Below the pieces are notes generated by a model. The model saw nothing but the letters and a program-made list of their open reading frames with translations, had not been told where the DNA came from and did no database searches. Below, piece after piece: positions 6,756-8,986 of a stretch of 8,986 nt of DNA. Source of the stretch: an uncultured Rickettsiales bacterium. GTDB taxonomy: Bacteria > Pseudomonadota > Alphaproteobacteria > Rickettsiales > UBA1997. The DNA is taken from the NCBI GenBank assembly GCA_934725005.1, contig CAKVBE010000035.1, positions 1 to 8,986 of the forward strand. The letters are read 5' to 3'. Position 1 is the stretch's first letter. Every line of letters begins with the position of its first letter. Both the position numbers and the translations under genes were made by a program.

Positions 6756-7694
6756 CTATTTTTTACCCCTTATTAAATATAAACAATCTCCTAATATAGT
6801 TCCTTTTGGATAAGCCTTTGAAGTTATTAACATAATAAATAAACCGAAAATTTTTCTTTTTTCTAATAGTTTAATACGCTTTTTTAGTTCCTTTTCTCTC
6901 ATATCAAGAAAGTGATAATCAATGTTTTTAATATTATTAACTTCTATCATTCTTCTTAATTGCTTATATTCCTTTTGCTCCTTTTCCTTTTGCTCAATTC
7001 TCATAGTAATGGAATAATTATTTAACACATTTTTCCCACCTGTAGTATTTTCAGAATGAATTCGATAACCACTTAAGACTTCATTCATTCGATAATTGCC
7101 ATCCATATTTATTGCCAATAAACCAATTAATTGATCATGACCATAGCACCCATCCAAATTAGCATTGGCAATTTTATCTCTTAGGCACGCTCTTACTCCC
7201 ATTGAAAATCCAGGAAACGAAGATTCATATAACCATTTTCTAAAATCTATTTTGTCCACTTTACTTATTCGTTTATTGCGTGACAAAGTTCTAAAATTTT
7301 CATTCACATCACCTTTTTCATCTATTATTTCATAGTTCGCATTCAAAAGAACACATTGAGGATTTTTTTCAAAGTACTCTATCATAGTTTTAAATTTATT
7401 AGGATAAAAAATATCATCTTGATCAGACAAAAAAATGTAATCTCCTTTTGTCAAAGTGATTGCTTTAATAAAATTCCTAATATATCCCAAATTTTTTTCA
7501 TTAATCCAAATTTTCCACTTATTAAAAAGCTTATTATTTTTAATAAATTTTCTAATAACGTCAACTGTGTCATCAGTGGATTTATCATCACAAATAATAA
7601 CTTCATCTACCTCAATAGATTGTTCCAAAATAGATTTAAGCTGCTTTTCAATATATTTTTCACCATTATATGTTGCGATTGCTACTGAAATCAC
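6756..7694 (-). CDS. GT2-family glycosyltransferase, rhamnosyltransferase-like
   Basis: I place the start at GTG 7694 (312 residues): GAGG (7703-7706) lies eight bases upstream, whereas the longer TTG start at 7715 (seven more residues, MEEEEYT) has no ribosome site and its codons are the site itself. The GT2 domain shows SVAIATYNGEKYIEKQL (3-19), CDDKSTDDT (35-43), FLSDQDD (88-94), a likely catalytic region with FPGFSMGVR (160-168) and GHDQ (185-188), and GYRIHSENTTGG (209-220). The LSDQDD, GHDQ and late RxHxxN pattern resembles the RfbF/RfbG group of rhamnosyltransferases; donor identity is only suggestive. The C-terminal 90 residues are Lys/Glu-rich and may form a coiled coil. The gene follows the previous GT2 after a 67-base gap and precedes the GT4 gene by one base. 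It would add one sugar to the repeat unit on the cytoplasmic side. Confidence 0.9.
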   Translation of the reverse strand: MISVAIATYNGEKYIEKQLKSILEQSIEVDEVIICDDKSTDDTVDVIRKFIKNNKLFNKWKIWINEKNLGYIRNFIKAITLTKGDYIFLSDQDDIFYPNKFKTMIEYFEKNPQCVLLNANYEIIDEKGDVNENFRTLSRNKRISKVDKIDFRKWLYESSFPGFSMGVRACLRDKIANANLDGCYGHDQLIGLLAINMDGNYRMNEVLSGYRIHSENTTGGKNVLNNYSITMRIEQKEKEQKEYKQLRRMIEVNNIKNIDYHFLDMREKELKKRIKLLEKRKIFGLFIMLITSKAYPKGTILGDCLYLIRGKK

Positions 7695-7702
7695 TGTATA
7701 TT

Positions 7703-7706
7703 CCTC
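7703..7706 (-). promoter_or_regulatory. Ribosome binding site selecting the GTG start at 7694
   Basis: The minus strand reads AGAAGAGGAATATACA then GTG. GAGG with eight-base spacing is good, and there is nothing comparable before the upstream TTG (7715). It shortens the protein by seven residues. Confidence 0.65.
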
Positions 7707-7761
7707 TTCTTCCAAATTATTGATTTCATTTTATTATATATTAAGCTTAATTTACAAGACA

Positions 7762-8703
7762 CTACCATCCTTTTTTTGCATCATTAAGATCCATTTTTTT
7801 AATGCTTTTTTGTGCCTTTTCACCTTCCGCAAGACATGCATATAAATATAATTTATATGCTAAGTAACTATATTTTGTTCTATTTTTATCTGTTTTAAGA
7901 AGAAAATTTCCTAATATATTTTTGATTGTTTTAAATCTCAAAAAACTTTTAATCACTTTATATCGATTATATAAAATAGCATAAGCTTCAGGACACTCCT
8001 GTTTTAAAATTCTTTCACCATAAACTCCTGTTTTATATAGTTTTGTTCCATATTCAATAATTGTACTACTTTTTTCGTCATGATAAGCTTTTGCTTCGGG
8101 CAAATATTTAATTTTGAACCCAGCTTTCTTTACCCTATATCCAAATTCTACGTCTTCACATCCATAGCCAATAAACTTTTCATTAACGCCACCGATTTTT
8201 CGAATAAATTCTTTTCGAAACGAAAGGTTCATAACAACGATTTTATTAAACGTTAAATCAATATCCACATCTTTATCAGATAAATGTTGTCTATCTCGAA
8301 ATAAATAATAATTGCTCTCATTCACTAATTTTTCTCTAAACCTAATTTGACCACAAAAAAAAGTATTTTTGCTATCCTTATTTGCCTCATAATGTGCTTT
8401 CACAAAATTTTCAGTTGGATAAACATCATCATCCATAAAAACAATAATATCTGATTTAGAAACTTCTATTCCTTTATTTCTTTTTACTGCTAGTATATTT
8501 TCAGCATTCTCAACATAAACAACATTAGGAAATTCTTCTTGTAATTTTTTAACACCTTCTCCTGTTCCATCTGGGCTACAACTATCGACCACAATTATTT
8601 CATATTGTTTCCTATCCATTGTTTGATTTTCTAATAATTTAATTATATTAACTAAATCTTTTTTTCTATTCCATGTTGCTATACATATCGAAATTTCTAT
8701 CAT
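7762..8703 (-). CDS. GT2-family glycosyltransferase with a GT7-like C-terminal motif
   Basis: I start this gene at ATG 8703 (313 residues), five bases after AAGGAG (8709-8714). The frame stays open to 8766, but that extension would overlap the preceding gene and adds 21 residues unlike the family. The protein begins directly with the GT2 strand MIEISICIATWNRKKDL, then VDSCSPDGT (39-47), AVKRNKGIE (72-80) and the metal-binding MDDDVYP (90-96). GGVNEKFIGYGCEDVEF (171-187) is the acceptor-side motif of galactosyltransferase-7 C-terminal domains (GxGxEDxD-like), with likely catalytic Glu183-Asp184. Known proteins with this arrangement transfer hexoses or N-acetylhexosamines. The basic C-terminus (KTDKNRTKYSYLAYKLY) has no clear membrane segment. 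It sits 40 bases after the GT4 fragment and 67 bases before the next GT2 gene, within the same operon. Donor and acceptor remain unknown. Confidence 0.9.
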   Translation of the reverse strand: MIEISICIATWNRKKDLVNIIKLLENQTMDRKQYEIIVVDSCSPDGTGEGVKKLQEEFPNVVYVENAENILAVKRNKGIEVSKSDIIVFMDDDVYPTENFVKAHYEANKDSKNTFFCGQIRFREKLVNESNYYLFRDRQHLSDKDVDIDLTFNKIVVMNLSFRKEFIRKIGGVNEKFIGYGCEDVEFGYRVKKAGFKIKYLPEAKAYHDEKSSTIIEYGTKLYKTGVYGERILKQECPEAYAILYNRYKVIKSFLRFKTIKNILGNFLLKTDKNRTKYSYLAYKLYLYACLAEGEKAQKSIKKMDLNDAKKGW

Positions 8704-8708
8704 AACAG

Positions 8709-8714
8709 CTCCTT
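8709..8714 (-). promoter_or_regulatory. Ribosome binding site selecting the ATG start at 8703
   Basis: AAGGAG with a five-base spacer precedes the ATG at 8703, and the first residues after it are the first GT2 strand. The upstream start at 8766 lies within the previous gene and lacks a site. Confidence 0.75.
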
Positions 8715-8743
8715 TTTTATTGAATTTAATATTTATAAACAAA

Positions 8744-8986
8744 TCAATTTTTACCATTACATACATTCAGTAATGTACATTCCAGCTTGTCCATAAAAAC
8801 ATGTTTCAAAAAATTCTCTTCATAATAATTTCTTGCATTTTCCCCCATGCTTATTCTGTCCGTATCCTTCTTAATAAACATTTTAATATTATTTACCAAC
8901 TCTTCTATGCTTTCAGCTTTTCCGCAATAACCGCATCCAGCTTCCTTTATAATATGTTTAGTTTCACCATCAATAGCTCCAAAAAT
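8744..8986 (-). CDS. C-terminal end of a GT4-family glycosyltransferase (5' part outside the window)
   Basis: A frame open from the window edge gives 80 residues ending in TGA at 8744. It begins IFGAIDGETKHIIKEAGCGY (1-20), continues through an ESIEELVNNIKMF helix, then SMGENARNYYEENFLKH (46-62) and FMDKLE. This is the usual end of GT4 glycosyltransferases, after the EX7E motif: the G(A)xxGE loop, a glycine-rich turn, a helix, the MGxNAR segment and a final helix that folds back on the N-terminal domain. WbuB/WcaI-like enzymes share this ending, and WbuB is an L-FucNAc transferase in E. coli; assigning that donor here would be speculation. Since the catalytic core is not in the window, neither activity nor start can be judged. 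The next gene starts 40 bases downstream, so this is part of the same operon. Confidence 0.85.
   Translation of the reverse strand: MFGAIDGETKHIIKEAGCGYCGKAESIEELVNNIKMFIKKDTDRISMGENARNYYEENFLKHVFMDKLECTLLNVCNGKN

Noticed and set aside
7691..7729. Twelve-codon leader frame (ATG 7729 to TGA 7691) whose stop overlaps the GTG start at 7694
   Set aside because: The GTGA overlap is tempting as translational coupling, but the ATG has no ribosome site and the peptide has no recognisable feature.
7733..7738. TATAAT on the minus strand in the 67-base gap before the rhamnosyltransferase-like gene
   Set aside because: No acceptable -35 box lies 16-18 bases upstream; TTGTAA is present but only 13 bases away. 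The nearby TTAAGCTTAA palindrome (7741-7750) is a likely chance product of AT-rich DNA.
5638..7845. Several plus-strand open frames (for example 5638-5886, 7356-7688 and 7456-7845)
   Set aside because: They are antisense to well-supported glycosyltransferase genes, have low-complexity Ile/Phe/Leu/Ser-rich translations and no ribosome sites.
8704..8766. 21-residue N-terminal extension of the GT2 gene to a start at 8766
   Set aside because: It overlaps the end of the preceding GT4 gene and lacks a ribosome site, while ATG 8703 has AAGGAG and starts exactly at the GT2 fold.

Overview
The window is the interior of a capsule or exopolysaccharide gene cluster of the Wzx/Wzy type. Every supported gene lies on the minus strand, so transcription runs from high to low coordinates. 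Most of the DNA is very AT-rich (roughly 25-30% G+C by eye), and genes are packed with gaps of 1-70 bases, Shine-Dalgarno sites of the GGAGG type and several GTG/TTG starts. This suggests a low-G+C Firmicute, probably a Clostridia/Lachnospiraceae-like bacterium. The genus cannot be fixed from this sequence.

In transcription order: the C-terminal end of a GT4 glycosyltransferase (8986-8744, cut by the window edge); a GT2 glycosyltransferase with a GT7-like C-terminal motif (8703-7762); a rhamnosyltransferase-like GT2 enzyme (7694-6756); a GT4 enzyme (6754-5657); another GT2 enzyme (5657-4599); a Wzy-type repeat-unit polymerase (4589-3345); a 254-base non-coding gap with a candidate internal promoter; a membrane acyltransferase of family 3 (3090-2077); a Wzx flippase (2071-611); and the first 202 codons of a CapE/FnlA/WbjB-type UDP-GlcNAc dehydratase/epimerase (606 to the window edge).

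Role of the set: CapE-type enzymes start UDP-L-FucNAc synthesis, so the glycan probably contains L-FucNAc or a related sugar. The five glycosyltransferases would build a lipid-linked repeat unit on the cytoplasmic face. The acyltransferase would decorate it, Wzx would flip it and Wzy would polymerise it. The initiating phosphoglycosyltransferase, chain-length regulators and the rest of the nucleotide-sugar pathway are not in the window.

The most notable observation is an uninterrupted run of ten G residues (coding strand) inside the acyltransferase gene. The gene is open with ten Gs, but a gain or loss of one G would stop translation within about 25 codons. This is the classic layout of a slipped-strand phase-variation switch, here predicted to turn glycan O-acylation on and off. 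The acyltransferase also appears to have its own promoter. A second notable point is the abrupt rise in G+C at capE, which suggests that a variable, AT-rich cassette adjoins a differently derived nucleotide-sugar module.
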